From Olleya marilimosa CAM030 (GTDB lineage: Bacteria; Bacteroidota; Bacteroidia; Flavobacteriales; Flavobacteriaceae), in contig NZ_JADR01000005.1 of NCBI RefSeq assembly GCF_000518485.1, positions 124,001 to 188,000 of the forward strand: a stretch of DNA of 64,000 bases, given 5' to 3'. How positions within the stretch are numbered: position 1 is the stretch's first letter; every line of letters starts with the position of its first letter. The notes beneath the pieces are model-generated. The model was not told the DNA's origin. It saw nothing but the letters and a program-made list of their open reading frames with translations, and searched no databases. Shown one piece after another: positions 25,690 to 34,149 of this stretch. Both the position numbers and the translations under genes were made by a program.

Positions 25690-27222
25690 ATGCAACACGA
25701 TAAAGTACTTATTTTAGATTTCGGATCGCAATACACACAACTAATTGCGCGCAGAGTTAGAGAGCTTAACATCTATTCCGAAATACACCCATTTAACAAA
25801 CCACCAAAAAACGTAGACGATTACAAGGCAGTAATACTTTCTGGTAGTCCAATGTCTGTAAGATCAGAGGATGCTTTTCATCCTGACCTATCAGAGATTA
25901 GAGGCAAAAAACCAATGTTAGCTGTTTGTTATGGTGCGCAATATTTAGCACATTTTTCTGGAGGTGAAGTAGCCGAATCTAACACACGTGAGTATGGTCG
26001 TGCCAACTTAAGTTTTGTGGAAGAGGATGCTTTTTTTAACGGAATTTCTATTGGAAGTCAAGTATGGATGAGCCATAGTGATACTATAAAAAGTTTACCT
26101 ACAAATGGTAAATTACTAGCTAGTACACACGATGTGCAAAATGCAGCTTTTAAGATAGAAGGCGAAACCACTTATGCCATTCAATTTCATCCAGAAGTAT
26201 ACCACTCTAAAGACGGTAAACAATTACTAGAAAACTTTTTAGTAAACATAGCCAATGTAAATCCAGATTGGACACCAAATGCATTTGTGCAAGAAACCGT
26301 TGAGGATTTACAAGCAAAACTAGGTGAGGATAAAGTCGTTCTAGGATTATCAGGTGGAGTAGACTCTTCAGTAGCAGCCATGTTATTGCACAAAGCAATA
26401 GGTAAAAACCTATACTGCATATTTGTAAATAACGGATTATTACGTAAAAACGAATTCTCTGATGTATTAGAGCAATACAAAGGAATGGGCTTAAACGTAA
26501 AAGGTGTAGACGCTTCGGCACGCTTTTTGGATGCATTAGCAGGACTGAGTGATCCAGAGAAAAAACGTAAAGCTATTGGTAACGCATTTATCGAAGTTTT
26601 TGACCAAGAAGCACACTTAATTGAAGATGTAAAATGGTTAGCACAAGGGACAATTTATCCAGATGTGATAGAAAGTGTAAGTGCAACAGGAGGACCAAGT
26701 GCAACTATAAAAAGTCATCATAATGTAGGTGGATTACCAGACTACATGAAACTTAAAATTGTAGAGCCACTTCGTGCTTTGTTTAAAGATGAAGTAAGAC
26801 GTGTAGGTGCAAGTATGGGTATGGATAAAGACCTATTAGGACGTCATCCATTTCCAGGACCAGGTTTAGCAATTAGGATTTTAGGTGACATCACAGCAGA
26901 AAAAGTACGTATCTTACAAGAAGTAGATGCAGTATTCATAAACGGATTACGCGACGCAGGATTATACGATAAAGTATGGCAAGCAGGTGCTATTTTACTA
27001 CCAGTAAATAGTGTAGGAGTAATGGGAGATGAGCGTACTTACGAGAAGTGTGTAGCACTAAGAGCTGTAGAAAGTACAGATGGTATGACTGCAGATTGGG
27101 TAAATTTACCATACGAGTTTTTACAAAAAACAAGTAACGATATAATAAACAAAGTAAAAGGCGTTAATAGGGTAGTGTACGACATTAGCAGTAAGCCACC
27201 AGCAACTATTGAGTGGGAATAA
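25690..27222 (+). CDS. guaA: GMP synthase (glutamine-hydrolysing)
   Basis: 510 residues starting [25 protein letters not shown]. The enzyme aminates XMP to GMP. The glutamine amidotransferase domain has [11 protein letters not shown] (catalytic Cys) and QFHPEVYHS (His, Glu); the ATP-pyrophosphatase has [15 protein letters not shown]; the dimerisation domain ends [15 protein letters not shown]. The open frame begins 7 codons earlier, but the -7 box at 25679-25686 and family alignment support the ATG at 25690. A 94-bp palindromic element follows the gene. Confidence 0.96.
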   Translation: MQHDKVLILDFGSQYTQLIARRVRELNIYSEIHPFNKPPKNVDDYKAVILSGSPMSVRSEDAFHPDLSEIRGKKPMLAVCYGAQYLAHFSGGEVAESNTREYGRANLSFVEEDAFFNGISIGSQVWMSHSDTIKSLPTNGKLLASTHDVQNAAFKIEGETTYAIQFHPEVYHSKDGKQLLENFLVNIANVNPDWTPNAFVQETVEDLQAKLGEDKVVLGLSGGVDSSVAAMLLHKAIGKNLYCIFVNNGLLRKNEFSDVLEQYKGMGLNVKGVDASARFLDALAGLSDPEKKRKAIGNAFIEVFDQEAHLIEDVKWLAQGTIYPDVIESVSATGGPSATIKSHHNVGGLPDYMKLKIVEPLRALFKDEVRRVGASMGMDKDLLGRHPFPGPGLAIRILGDITAEKVRILQEVDAVFINGLRDAGLYDKVWQAGAILLPVNSVGVMGDERTYEKCVALRAVESTDGMTADWVNLPYEFLQKTSNDIINKVKGVNRVVYDISSKPPATIEWE

Positions 27223-27254
27223 TAACCGCTTTTTTAATGCATGTATAATAAGTA

Positions 27255-27348
27255 GGGCGTTACCACAAGGGTCGCGTTTTTCGTTATATCTTTTTTTTGC
27301 CATATATGGCAGCAAAAAAAAGGATGCCACTACAACCGCTAACGCAGT
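27255..27348. repeat. 94-bp imperfect palindromic element (GGGCGTTACC...CTAACGCA)
   Basis: Outer ends GCGTTA (27257) and TAACGC (27340) are inverted; a central hairpin pairs TTTTTTTGCC with GGCAGCAAAAAAA around ATATAT. The pattern (GGGCGTTACC, an interior hairpin with ...TTTTGCC...GGCA...AAAAGGATGCC, CTAACGCAGT) matches a repeat I recall from many Flavobacteriaceae intergenic regions. Only this copy is in the window. It fills most of the guaA-LysM spacer and could fold as an RNA or act as a terminator of guaA. It also recalls, without matching, integron attC end cores. Confidence 0.6.
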
Positions 27349-27368
27349 TTGAAACGTATAAATAACAT

Positions 27369-29312
27369 ATGAGAAAATTAATATATATCCTAAGCGTAGT
27401 CTTATTGTTTGGCTGTGTTTCCGCGAAAGCGCAAAATTACAAAACGCATAAAGTGCAATCTGGAGAAACTATAGAGCAAATTGCTGCAAAATATAGTGTC
27501 ACAAAATCTCAGATTTATGCATTAAATCCAGATGCAAGAAAAGAAGTAAAAGTAAATTCGGTATTAATAATACCAAATGGTAAAGCAGTACAAGCAACAC
27601 CAACTTTAACAGAAGTTAAAACTTTAGATGGATTTAAAACACATAAAGTAAAGCGTAAAGAAACATTATATAGCTTATCTAAAAAGTACAATGTAGAGCA
27701 GGAGGAAATTAAAAAGCATAATCCAGATTTATACGCCAATAATTTGCGTAAAGGAGATAAAATTAATATTCCACTTTATAAAGTAACTAATACAGTAGTT
27801 GAGGCTAAATTGGCAACAAAAAGTTATACCGTAAAACCAAAAGAAGGTAAATGGCGTATTGCTTACCAATATGGTATAACAGTACAAGAGTTGGAAGATT
27901 TAAATCCTGATATGTCAGCTGTTTTACAACCAGGAGACATTATAAACGTTCCTAATTTAGAAGTAGAGGAAGTTAAAACAATCGATGAAAAATACAGTTA
28001 TTATACTGTTTTAAAATCTGAAGGATTTTACAGATTAAAATTAAAAACTGGATTAGAACAGGAACAATTAGAGCAATTAAATCCAGAGCTTTTAACGACA
28101 GGGTTAAAAGAAGGTATGGTTTTAAAAATACCATTTGATGCTAATGTTAGAGCAAAAAATGAAGGCTTAGGTATCACTTTAGCAGGAGAGAAGTTATATA
28201 CATCAGACTTAACAACACGTGATCTTGATACCCAAACTAAGCACATAGCAATTATGCTACCTTTTAAATTAAGTAAGGTAAATGCAGACTCGGTTTATGA
28301 TGCAAAAAAACTGATAAAAACTGATCCTTATGTAAGTACTTCTTTAGATTTTTATTCTGGTGTAAAAATAGCTATAGATAGTTTAGCAACTTTAGGTGTA
28401 AACCTTAAAGTAGATGTTTACGACACTGAAAACAGAGAAAGTAAGGTTGTAACTTTATTACAATCTAATAATTTTGACGATGTAGATGTGGTTATTGGAC
28501 CAGTTATGCCTAAACTATTTAATACAGCAGCAGCCACTTTAAAAAGTAGAAAAATACCATTAGTATCTCCAATTACAAAAACGGTAGACTTACAGGAAAA
28601 TGTGTTTCAGTCTAGACCAGACGAATCATTGTTAAAAGATAAACTTTTAAATTATTTTCAAACAGACAGCACATCACACTTTATTATTGTGTCTGATATG
28701 AAAAACAAAGCTACAGCAGATGCACTTAAGGTGTCTTTCCCTAAAGCTGCTATGGTAAAATCTAGAAAAGTGTCAAAAACAGGAGCAGATGCTTATTACG
28801 TATTTGATCAGGATATGGTTAATGTGTTAAAACCAGGTAAGAATATTGTCTTTTTAGAAACTGAAAATGCAGGATTTGTATCTAATGTTTCTAGTATTTT
28901 AAATTCTAAAATTAAACCAAACATGTCTGTAGTTTTAACTACAACAGACAAAAACAATGCGTTTGAGGACGATGAGGTTAGAAGCACACACTTGTCTAAT
29001 TTAGGGTTTACCTATGCATCTATTAATAAATCTTTTAGTGAAGATGAAAATAATAGTTTTGCAAAACGTTATAAAGCTATTTATAATGAATCACCAAATA
29101 CTTATGCTGTAAGAGGGTTTGATTTAACAATGGATGTTGTTTTACGTTTAGTTACTTCAGAGGATATTTATACCTCTGTAAATGAGACACCAATAACATC
29201 TTATGTCGAAAATAAATTTGCTTATAAAAAGAAGTTATTTGGAGGATATTATAACAATACAGTGTACATTGTTAAATACCAAGATTTAAAAATAGTAGAA
29301 GTAAAAAATTAA
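27369..29312 (+). CDS. LysM-repeat / periplasmic binding protein-like fusion
   Basis: 647 residues. The signal region MRKLIYILSVVLLFGCVSAKAQ allows either lipidation at Cys16 (LFGC) or cleavage after AKA (residue 21). Four LysM motifs follow (about 23-68, 88-135, 151-197, 207-253; each with YxVxxGET-like start and xxLNPD), which bind peptidoglycan. The rest (about 285-640) is a type 1 periplasmic-binding/LivK-like fold (HIAIMLPFKLSKV ... VIGPVMPKL ... SPITKTVDL). It probably bridges the wall and an unknown ligand in the periplasm. The SAKA residues come from a palindromic repeat at 27418-27431. Confidence 0.85.
   Translation: MRKLIYILSVVLLFGCVSAKAQNYKTHKVQSGETIEQIAAKYSVTKSQIYALNPDARKEVKVNSVLIIPNGKAVQATPTLTEVKTLDGFKTHKVKRKETLYSLSKKYNVEQEEIKKHNPDLYANNLRKGDKINIPLYKVTNTVVEAKLATKSYTVKPKEGKWRIAYQYGITVQELEDLNPDMSAVLQPGDIINVPNLEVEEVKTIDEKYSYYTVLKSEGFYRLKLKTGLEQEQLEQLNPELLTTGLKEGMVLKIPFDANVRAKNEGLGITLAGEKLYTSDLTTRDLDTQTKHIAIMLPFKLSKVNADSVYDAKKLIKTDPYVSTSLDFYSGVKIAIDSLATLGVNLKVDVYDTENRESKVVTLLQSNNFDDVDVVIGPVMPKLFNTAAATLKSRKIPLVSPITKTVDLQENVFQSRPDESLLKDKLLNYFQTDSTSHFIIVSDMKNKATADALKVSFPKAAMVKSRKVSKTGADAYYVFDQDMVNVLKPGKNIVFLETENAGFVSNVSSILNSKIKPNMSVVLTTTDKNNAFEDDEVRSTHLSNLGFTYASINKSFSEDENNSFAKRYKAIYNESPNTYAVRGFDLTMDVVLRLVTSEDIYTSVNETPITSYVENKFAYKKKLFGGYYNNTVYIVKYQDLKIVEVKN
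27418..27431. repeat. Short palindromic repeat in the LysM signal peptide
   Basis: TTTCCGCGAAAGCG in frame, read as Val-Ser-Ala-Lys-Ala; same orientation and frame as the copy in the symporter gene. It supplies the AKA signal-peptidase-like site. Confidence 0.75.
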
Positions 29313-29338
29313 AAATAAGTCAGTAGTTTTTAGCAATT

Positions 29339-29881
29339 ATGTTTAAATACGTATTAATATTCATAAGTTTTTTCTTGTTACATAGTGATGTAATGGAAGA
29401 AATGTCATGGAGTGAAAACTACAAACTAAGTTGGGATGATTTTAAAGGACAGCCTAATCAAGATACAGATGCTGTTGCAGTAACAGCATCTGGTATTACC
29501 TTTAGTTATTCTATTAACAAGCGTGATGATAAAGTTTATGGTTTTAAAACATTAGTTAAAGCCTTTTTTTATCCAGAACATTCTTGGTGTAAATCAGATC
29601 AAGTAGATACGCATGTTTTAGGACACGAGCAATTACATTTTGATATTACAGAGTTGCATGCAAGGTTATTTAGACAACGCATTGCAGCATTAAAACCACA
29701 TGAAGGTTTAGCTAAAACACTTCAAGATATGCATAGTGCTATTGATAGCCAATTAGCAGAGATGCAAAATACTTACGATGTACAAAGCGAATATTCAATT
29801 AACGTAGATGGTCAAAAAAAATGGAAGGACAGTATTGCTGTTCGACTAAAGGCTTTAAATAAGTTTAAATCTAAAGGATAA
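29339..29881 (+). CDS. DUF922 protein (putative Zn-dependent secreted peptidase)
   Basis: 180 residues. A hydrophobic start (MFKYVLIFISFFLLHSDV) suggests export. The core WSENYKLSWDDFKGQPNQDTDAVAVTASGI and HVLGHEQLHFDITELHARLF contain the HExxH zinc site (HEQLH) characteristic of DUF922. The substrate is unknown. It lies 26 bp after the LysM gene and is followed after 1 nt by the DUF3820 gene, so these three may be an operon. Confidence 0.8.
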   Translation: MFKYVLIFISFFLLHSDVMEEMSWSENYKLSWDDFKGQPNQDTDAVAVTASGITFSYSINKRDDKVYGFKTLVKAFFYPEHSWCKSDQVDTHVLGHEQLHFDITELHARLFRQRIAALKPHEGLAKTLQDMHSAIDSQLAEMQNTYDVQSEYSINVDGQKKWKDSIAVRLKALNKFKSKG

Positions 29882-29882
29882 T

Positions 29883-30113
29883 TTGCTTCAACCAGATAAA
29901 GAATTTTTAATAAAATTGGCACATACCAAAATGCCTTTTGGTAAGTATAAAGATCGTTTCTTGATAGACTTACCAGAGTATTATATTGTTTGGTATCATA
30001 ATAAAGGTTTTCCTAAAGGAAAATTAGGAGAGATGTTAGAAACCATTTACACAGTTAAGTTAAATGGATTGGAAGACTTAATCCGAAATATCAAAAAACA
30101 ATATCCTAAATAG
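29883..30113 (+). CDS. DUF3820 small protein
   Basis: 76 residues. KMPFGKYKDRFLIDLPEYYIVWYHNKGFPKGKLGEML is the DUF3820/QSregVF signature, the same domain that ends the exonuclease at 12521. The start is a TTG one base after the DUF922 stop codon; no ATG exists upstream in frame and the next would cut off the first conserved helix. Translation is probably coupled to DUF922. Function unknown; the fused form suggests a nucleic-acid connection. Confidence 0.75.
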   Translation: MLQPDKEFLIKLAHTKMPFGKYKDRFLIDLPEYYIVWYHNKGFPKGKLGEMLETIYTVKLNGLEDLIRNIKKQYPK

Positions 30114-30146
30114 AGTATTCTTATACTTTCAAGAGCCTCAACATTA

Positions 30147-31016
30147 TTATTCATTGGGTTCTATATGAATAAGCACATGTCCTAAATTTGGAATTTGTTC
30201 TCGTAAATAATCTTTTAAGTTGTGAGAGATGTCGTGTCCAATTTTTACTGAAATGTTACCATCCACAATAGCATGTAAATCTACATTAAACTTCATACCA
30301 GCTTTACGTATAAAACATTTTTCGGTACCCAAGACACCTTCTACTTTCAAGGATTGTTCTCTAATATCAATAATAAGTTCATCATAAACTTGCTCATCCA
30401 TGACTTCACCTAAAGCAGGTCTTAAAATTAAATAGCTGTTATATAAAATAAAGGCAGAAGCAAATAATGCTGCCCAATCATCAGCAGTTTCGTAACCTTT
30501 ACCAAATACTATTGCTATAGAGATACCTATAAATGCCATCACTGACGTTATAGCATCGCTACGATGGTGCCAAGCGTCTGCTTTTAATGAGGAGCTATGA
30601 GTTTGTTTACTCTTTTTTATTACAATCTGAAACGATATTTCTTTCCATATAATAATTACACCCAATACAATTAGTGTCCATGATTTAGGCGTTTTATGAG
30701 GCGTTAGTATATTATTAATACTTTCTGATGCAATTATAGTAGCAGATACCACTAAAAAGGCTACAACAGCAAAAGTGATTAAAGGTTCAATTTTCCCATG
30801 ACCATAAGGATGATTTTCATCTGCAGGACGTTTAGCATATTTAAAACCAAATAAAACTAATAGTGAAGCAAATATATCTGTTGTAGACTCAATTGCATCT
30901 GCAATTAATGCATAAGAATTACCAAAAACACCTGCAAGTCCTTTAATAAGTGCAAGCAGTGTGTTTCCGATAATACTAAAGTAAGTTGTTCGTATTGCAG
31001 TTTGCTCGTTAGTCAT
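30147..31016 (-). CDS. Cation diffusion facilitator (CDF) metal transporter
   Basis: About 289 residues from MTNEQTAIRTTYFSIIGN; an upstream start at 31070 (307 residues, MSKRTLVRL) is possible but adds a non-conserved, basic 18-residue tail. Six TM segments are visible. Motifs: IADAIESTTDIFASLL (HD/DD metal-binding in TM2, here Asp-Asp), HPYGHGKIEPL, DAWHHRSDAITS (His/Asp in TM5) and a C-terminal cytoplasmic metal-binding domain (DVDLHAIVDGN; GHDISHNLKDYL). It exports Zn2+, Mn2+, Fe2+ or Cd2+ from the cytosol; which metal is not resolved. Last of a minus-strand run after Crp and DoxX genes. Confidence 0.85.
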   Translation of the reverse strand: MTNEQTAIRTTYFSIIGNTLLALIKGLAGVFGNSYALIADAIESTTDIFASLLVLFGFKYAKRPADENHPYGHGKIEPLITFAVVAFLVVSATIIASESINNILTPHKTPKSWTLIVLGVIIIWKEISFQIVIKKSKQTHSSSLKADAWHHRSDAITSVMAFIGISIAIVFGKGYETADDWAALFASAFILYNSYLILRPALGEVMDEQVYDELIIDIREQSLKVEGVLGTEKCFIRKAGMKFNVDLHAIVDGNISVKIGHDISHNLKDYLREQIPNLGHVLIHIEPNE

Positions 31017-31133
31017 TGTTTTTTTGATGCATTTAAAATCTGATAACCTTACTAGGGTTCGTTTAGACACAATATATAAATAATATCAGTATTAGCTATA
31101 AGTGTAAGCATCAATTTTAACTAACTAACCCTT

Positions 31134-31544
31134 TTAAGTTTTAGCGGTAATGATTGACTTTTTATGTCTTCCCCAAGCAACAAATATTGCTAGTAAAAAT
31201 AAAACAAAATTCATTCCTATTGCCGAAAACTCTCCTCTAACACCATGAAAAATTGCAGCTAACAGCATTACTATTGCTAAGCCAATTGCAGCCCAAATAG
31301 TTAAAAAAGGTTTAATACGAAGTATAGAAGGTAAAATTATTCCCAATCCACCTAAAAATTCACTTAAACCTATAAACCTAACTAATCCAGTAGGAGTAGA
31401 GTTAACCCAAGGAAGTGATTGAGCTAAGGTTTCAATAGGTTGAGAAATTTTCATTACACCTGCCATTAAAAACATAATAGCTAGTAATCCTTGAGCAATC
31501 CATAGCGATATATGTATTGCTTTGTTGTTTTTTTGATCTGTCAT
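31134..31544 (-). CDS. DoxX family membrane protein
   Basis: 136 residues with four TM segments; WIAQGLLAIMFLMAGVMKI near the N-terminus, and FIGLSEFLGGLGIILPSILRI in the middle are typical of DoxX-like proteins. The role is unclear (oxidoreductase-associated membrane component in relatives). It follows the Crp-type regulator gene by 82 bp, an arrangement suggesting shared control. Confidence 0.82.
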   Translation of the reverse strand: MTDQKNNKAIHISLWIAQGLLAIMFLMAGVMKISQPIETLAQSLPWVNSTPTGLVRFIGLSEFLGGLGIILPSILRIKPFLTIWAAIGLAIVMLLAAIFHGVRGEFSAIGMNFVLFLLAIFVAWGRHKKSIITAKT

Positions 31545-31626
31545 TGTATTTATATTAGTTTAATACAGCAAAATTGCAGTAAAGCATGACTAATAAAAAT
31601 AAGATACCTTAAGAAATAAGTTAAGT

Positions 31627-32145
31627 TTAGTTTTTAGCAATCTTACGTCTAATATCACTTAAATATTCTGGTGTGACACCAATATATGAAGCTATAAGTT
31701 TTAAAGGTAATCGTTGTACTAAAGAAGGATAGGTATCTGTAAAGTTTGTATAACGTTGCTCTGCTGTAGCACTTAAAAGACCTATTATACGTTTGTTAGT
31801 TGCAATTAAATTATTTCTAAATTTAGTGTTCATTTCTACTAAATCTGCTTTTTCAAATTGATTGATATCCTTTACATCTGCATTTGATATTATGGATACT
31901 TCAGACGCTTCAATTGCTTCAATATATACTAAAGACGGAACTTGGTTAGAAAAACTATCCAAGTCTGTTATCATCCATGTTTCTGGCGCAAATTGCATTA
32001 TGTGTTCCTTCCCTAAATGATCAATAGTGTAGCTTTTAAGACAGCCACTTTTAACAAAATAACCATATTTGGCAATATCCCCTTGTTTTAATAAAATATC
32101 TCCTTTTGGAATTGTAACGGTTTTATTTAAATTAATAATATTCAT
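31627..32145 (-). CDS. Crp/Fnr-family transcriptional regulator
   Basis: 172 residues. The N-terminal cyclic-nucleotide-binding-like beta-roll is VTIPKGDILLKQGDIAKYGYFVKSGCLKSY (about 10-40) and the C-terminal winged-helix part is RLPLKLIASYIGVTPEYLSDIRRKI, placing the recognition helix near the end, as in the short flavobacterial Crp-like proteins. The ligand is probably not cAMP, since the usual Arg-Ser phosphate cassette is missing. Likely target: the neighbouring DoxX gene. The upstream 302 bp (32146-32447) contain its promoter, a pyrG promoter and otherwise only AT-rich DNA. Confidence 0.82.
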   Translation of the reverse strand: MNIINLNKTVTIPKGDILLKQGDIAKYGYFVKSGCLKSYTIDHLGKEHIMQFAPETWMITDLDSFSNQVPSLVYIEAIEASEVSIISNADVKDINQFEKADLVEMNTKFRNNLIATNKRIIGLLSATAEQRYTNFTDTYPSLVQRLPLKLIASYIGVTPEYLSDIRRKIAKN

Positions 32146-32203
32146 TATAATGGATTACATTTTTTTAATTAACAGAAAATGCTATGCTGTCATAATCTTT
32201 AAA

Positions 32204-32211
32204 CAAACATA
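32204..32211 (-). promoter_or_regulatory. -7 promoter box for the Crp-type regulator (TATGTTTG)
   Basis: Exact TAnnTTTG box on the minus strand, 59 bp upstream of the ATG. No TTG at the expected -33 position. Confidence 0.5.
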
Positions 32212-32419
32212 AGGTTATTTTACGTCTATTTACTTTAGCATAATTTTGTTTAAGGCTTTAGATAATTTAAATATAATAATTATTAAAGAAATATGTTATG
32301 TATTAAAAGTATTACAAGTCTAAAGATAACGCAGTTAACGGTTTACTAGGTTTTAAAATTTAATACCAATGTCTTCCAAAAATAAAAGAGTAAAGACTAA
32401 TAGTTTCAACATAAAATCG

Positions 32420-32427
32420 TAAATTTG
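32420..32427 (+). promoter_or_regulatory. -7 promoter box for pyrG (TAAATTTG)
   Basis: Exact TAnnTTTG box 20 bp before the ATG at 32448. The interval upstream (32150-32400) shows no gene; a second unused match TAATTTTG lies near 32240. Confidence 0.65.
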
Positions 32428-32447
32428 CTCGCGTTTAACAACGCAAC

Positions 32448-34064
32448 ATGACATCAGAAACTAAGTACATATTTGTAACAGGAGGAGTAACATCTTCCTT
32501 AGGAAAAGGAATTATAGCAGCATCTCTAGCTAAACTACTTCAAGCGCAAGGTTACAGAACCACAATCCAAAAATTAGACCCTTATATTAATGTAGATCCA
32601 GGTACACTAAATCCGTATGAGCATGGCGAATGTTATGTTACAGATGATGGTGCAGAAACCGATTTAGACCTTGGACATTACGAGCGTTTTTTAAATGTGC
32701 CTACAAGTCAAGCTAACAACGTTACCACTGGACGCATATATCAAAGCGTGATTAACAGAGAACGTAAAGGTGAGTTTTTAGGAAAAACAGTACAAGTTAT
32801 CCCTCATATTACAGACGAAATTAAACACAGAATCCAAATCTTAGGAAACTCTGGAGATTATGATATAGTAATTACTGAGATTGGTGGAACTGTTGGAGAT
32901 ATTGAGTCTTTACCATACATTGAAGCAGTTAGACAATTAAAATGGGACTTAGGAGATAATAACGCATTAGTGATTCACCTAACTTTAATCCCTTATTTAA
33001 CAGCAGCTGGAGAGCTAAAAACAAAACCAACTCAACACAGTGTTAAAACACTAATGGAAAGTGGTGTACAAGCAGACATATTGGTTTGTCGTACAGAGCA
33101 TGAATTGCCTTCAGATTTAAAAAGAAAATTAGCCCTGTTTTGTAATGTGCGCGAAGAAGCAATTATACAATCTATTGATGCATCAACCATTTATGATGTA
33201 CCAAATATGATGTTAGACGAAGGTCTTGACAAAGTGGTGCTTAAAAAATTAGCATTAAATAGTGATGTGCCTGATTTAACACGTTGGAACGAGTTTTTAA
33301 AGCGTCATAAAAATCCTAAATCCGAAATTACAATTGGATTAATAGGTAAGTATGTGGAGTTACAAGACTCTTACAAATCTATACTAGAAGCATTTATTCA
33401 CGCTGGAGCAGAAAACGAAGTTAAAGTTAATGTAGAGTCTGTACATTCTGAGTATTTAAATGCAGATAATATTAAAATGAAATTATCACATCTTGATGGT
33501 GTGTTAGTAGCTCCAGGTTTTGGAGAACGTGGTATTGAAGGAAAAATAACAGCTATTAAATATGTACGTGAAAATAACATTCCGTTTTTAGGAATTTGTT
33601 TAGGTATGCAAATGGCAGTTATTGAATTTTGTCGTAACGTTATGGAATTAGCAGATGCTAACTCAACAGAAATGGATCCTAAGACTACAAATCCAGTTAT
33701 TGATATTATGGAAGACCAAAAAACCATAACAGATATGGGAGGAACTATGCGTCTTGGTGCTTGGGATTGTCATATTGAAAAAGAATCAATAGCATATAAA
33801 GTATACCAATCACAAGATATTAAAGAGCGTCACAGACACAGATACGAGTTTAATAGTAATTTTAAAGATCAAGTTGAAGCTGCTGGATTAAAAGCAACTG
33901 GTTATAATCCAGAAACCAAATTGGTAGAAATTATTGAAAACCCTTCTCATCCTTGGTTTGTTGGTGTACAATATCATCCAGAATATAAAAGTACAGTAGC
34001 AAATCCACATCCTTTATTTGTGGCATTTGTAAAAGCAAGTTTAAAGCATAGTAAGAAAAAATAA
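32448..34064 (+). CDS. pyrG: CTP synthase
   Basis: 538 residues. CTP synthase aminates UTP with ATP and glutamine. N-terminal synthetase domain: YIFVTGGVTSSLGKGI (P-loop), DPYINVDPGTLNP, and KTKPTQHSV; C-terminal amidotransferase: FLGICLGMQ (catalytic Cys) and YHPEYKS (His, Glu). Full length and unremarkable. yidC begins 85 bp downstream; a palindrome sits right after the stop codon. Confidence 0.97.
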   Translation: MTSETKYIFVTGGVTSSLGKGIIAASLAKLLQAQGYRTTIQKLDPYINVDPGTLNPYEHGECYVTDDGAETDLDLGHYERFLNVPTSQANNVTTGRIYQSVINRERKGEFLGKTVQVIPHITDEIKHRIQILGNSGDYDIVITEIGGTVGDIESLPYIEAVRQLKWDLGDNNALVIHLTLIPYLTAAGELKTKPTQHSVKTLMESGVQADILVCRTEHELPSDLKRKLALFCNVREEAIIQSIDASTIYDVPNMMLDEGLDKVVLKKLALNSDVPDLTRWNEFLKRHKNPKSEITIGLIGKYVELQDSYKSILEAFIHAGAENEVKVNVESVHSEYLNADNIKMKLSHLDGVLVAPGFGERGIEGKITAIKYVRENNIPFLGICLGMQMAVIEFCRNVMELADANSTEMDPKTTNPVIDIMEDQKTITDMGGTMRLGAWDCHIEKESIAYKVYQSQDIKERHRHRYEFNSNFKDQVEAAGLKATGYNPETKLVEIIENPSHPWFVGVQYHPEYKSTVANPHPLFVAFVKASLKHSKKK

Positions 34065-34079
34065 GTGTCAATTTGACAC
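34065..34079. promoter_or_regulatory. 15-bp palindrome at the yidC -33 region
   Basis: GTGTCAA-T-TTGACAC, a perfect 7-bp inverted repeat starting directly after the pyrG stop codon. It contains the TTTG likely used as -33 element of yidC, so a bound protein could block that promoter. Alternatively it forms, with 34078-34094, a weak pyrG terminator. Confidence 0.4.
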
Positions 34080-34104
34080 CATTTTAAAAGTGGTCGTATA
34101 TTTG
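34072..34104 (+). promoter_or_regulatory. yidC promoter (TTTG ... TATATTTG)
   Basis: TTTG at 34072-34075 and exact TATATTTG at 34097-34104, with 21 bp between, slightly longer than standard. The ATG is 45 bp downstream. Confidence 0.65.
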
Positions 34105-34149
34105 ACTAATTAATTATTCCTTAAAATAAGTTAGAGGAACCAAACAATT

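Noticed and set aside
26187-26536. Two open frames antisense to guaA
   Set aside because: Opposite-strand shadows of a conserved enzyme; no promoter and no recognisable protein features.
27255-27348. attC site of an integron cassette
   Set aside because: The inverted ends recall integron cores, but GTTACCA does not fit the GTTRRRY core, and no integrase or second site is present.
32146-32447. Possible small RNA from an unused TAATTTTG box near 32240
   Set aside because: No terminator hairpin or stable structure follows, so the box alone is not enough.
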